Shown: one piece after another, positions 63,898 to 64,000 of the stretch
Numbering within the stretch: position 1 is the stretch's first letter
Layout: each line of letters begins with the position of its first letter
Origin: Verrucomicrobiota bacterium
GTDB lineage: Bacteria; Verrucomicrobiota; Verrucomicrobiia; JADLBR01
Reading direction: 5' to 3'
Length of the DNA stretch: 64,000 bases
Assembly: GCA_029560585.1 (NCBI GenBank)
Contig: JAKQKQ010000187.1
Coordinates: 55,565-119,564 of the forward strand
Position numbers and translations under genes: made by a program
The notes under the pieces: generated by a model
The model's database searches: none
The model's input: only the letters and a program-made list of their open reading frames with translations
What the model was told of the DNA's origin: nothing

Positions 63898-64000
63898 CAA
63901 AGGAAAACCGCGCTCCGAAAAACGCGATTTTGGAGGGTCTGGTGCCACCGATCCGCGAAACACGCTCTGCAACCGCGAAAAATCCCAGTCTTTGCCAGAC

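Noticed and set aside
1..64000. CRISPR arrays, rRNA and tRNA genes
   Set aside because: No direct-repeat/spacer pattern, and no stretch recognised as rRNA or cloverleaf tRNA was found on either strand.

Overview
The window is about 64 kb of GC-rich, densely coding DNA that looks like part of a free-living Gram-negative chromosome of the PVC group, most likely Verrucomicrobiota. This is inferred from gene content: PEP-CTERM proteins, Tat-exported carbohydrate enzymes and oxidoreductases, a sulfatase, a GH116-type glucosidase, TPR proteins, TadE/TadG and several families of dispersed palindromic repeats. No rRNA, tRNA, CRISPR array, transposase or phage gene was seen.

Layout. 1-4012: a sulfatase, MFS transporter and URO-D-like enzyme in one operon, then a repeat-rich gap. 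4486-8370: a lipoprotein beta-propeller with a c-type haem motif on the minus strand, then KamA-type aminomutase, ApaG and an ACT protein on the plus strand. 8371-9602: an atypical stretch with one possible minus-strand gene. 9603-16548: a seven-gene plus-strand cassette, the most interesting part of the window. 16668-20253: an orphan histidine kinase, a secreted EF-hand protein and an AraC regulator. 20385-26511: a GH116 enzyme, TadG/TadE and a KdpE-like regulator. 26523-30572: a minus-strand operon for a sugar acid or hydroxy acid (MFS importer, HpcH/HpaI aldolase, 2-hydroxyacid dehydrogenase, ADP-ribosylglycohydrolase). 30727-46289: mainly secreted carbohydrate-related and hypothetical proteins, WrbA, a flavin disulfide reductase, Gfo/Idh/MocA, DUF2237 and ComB. 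47076-52893: housekeeping genes on the minus strand (lysA-rlmI, then a small DUF gene-pyrR-pyrB-pyrC). 53117-63828: PEP-CTERM protein, panD, a hydrolase-PurN fusion, hflX, a large surface protein, UbiA and an AsmA-like protein.

The cassette encodes, in order, a PqqD-like protein with a twin-arginine N-terminus, a radical SAM/SPASM maturase, a 96-residue peptide with five CxC pairs in its C-terminal half, a TPR membrane protein, a B12-type radical SAM enzyme and two tandem U32-family proteins resembling UbiU and UbiV. The simplest reading is a ribosomally made, post-translationally modified peptide system: the CxC peptide is the substrate, PqqD presents it, the SPASM enzyme installs a first modification, and the B12 radical SAM enzyme and U32 pair may add methyl or oxygen-independent hydroxyl groups. 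I know of no described system with this gene set, but novelty cannot be proved from sequence alone.

Several repeat families recur in intergenic gaps at 4.1-4.5, 19.0-19.3, 38.4-38.6, 46.3-47.0 and 63.9 kb. Start codons were adjusted where the longest open frame overlapped a neighbour or lacked a ribosome site; uncertain ones are noted.
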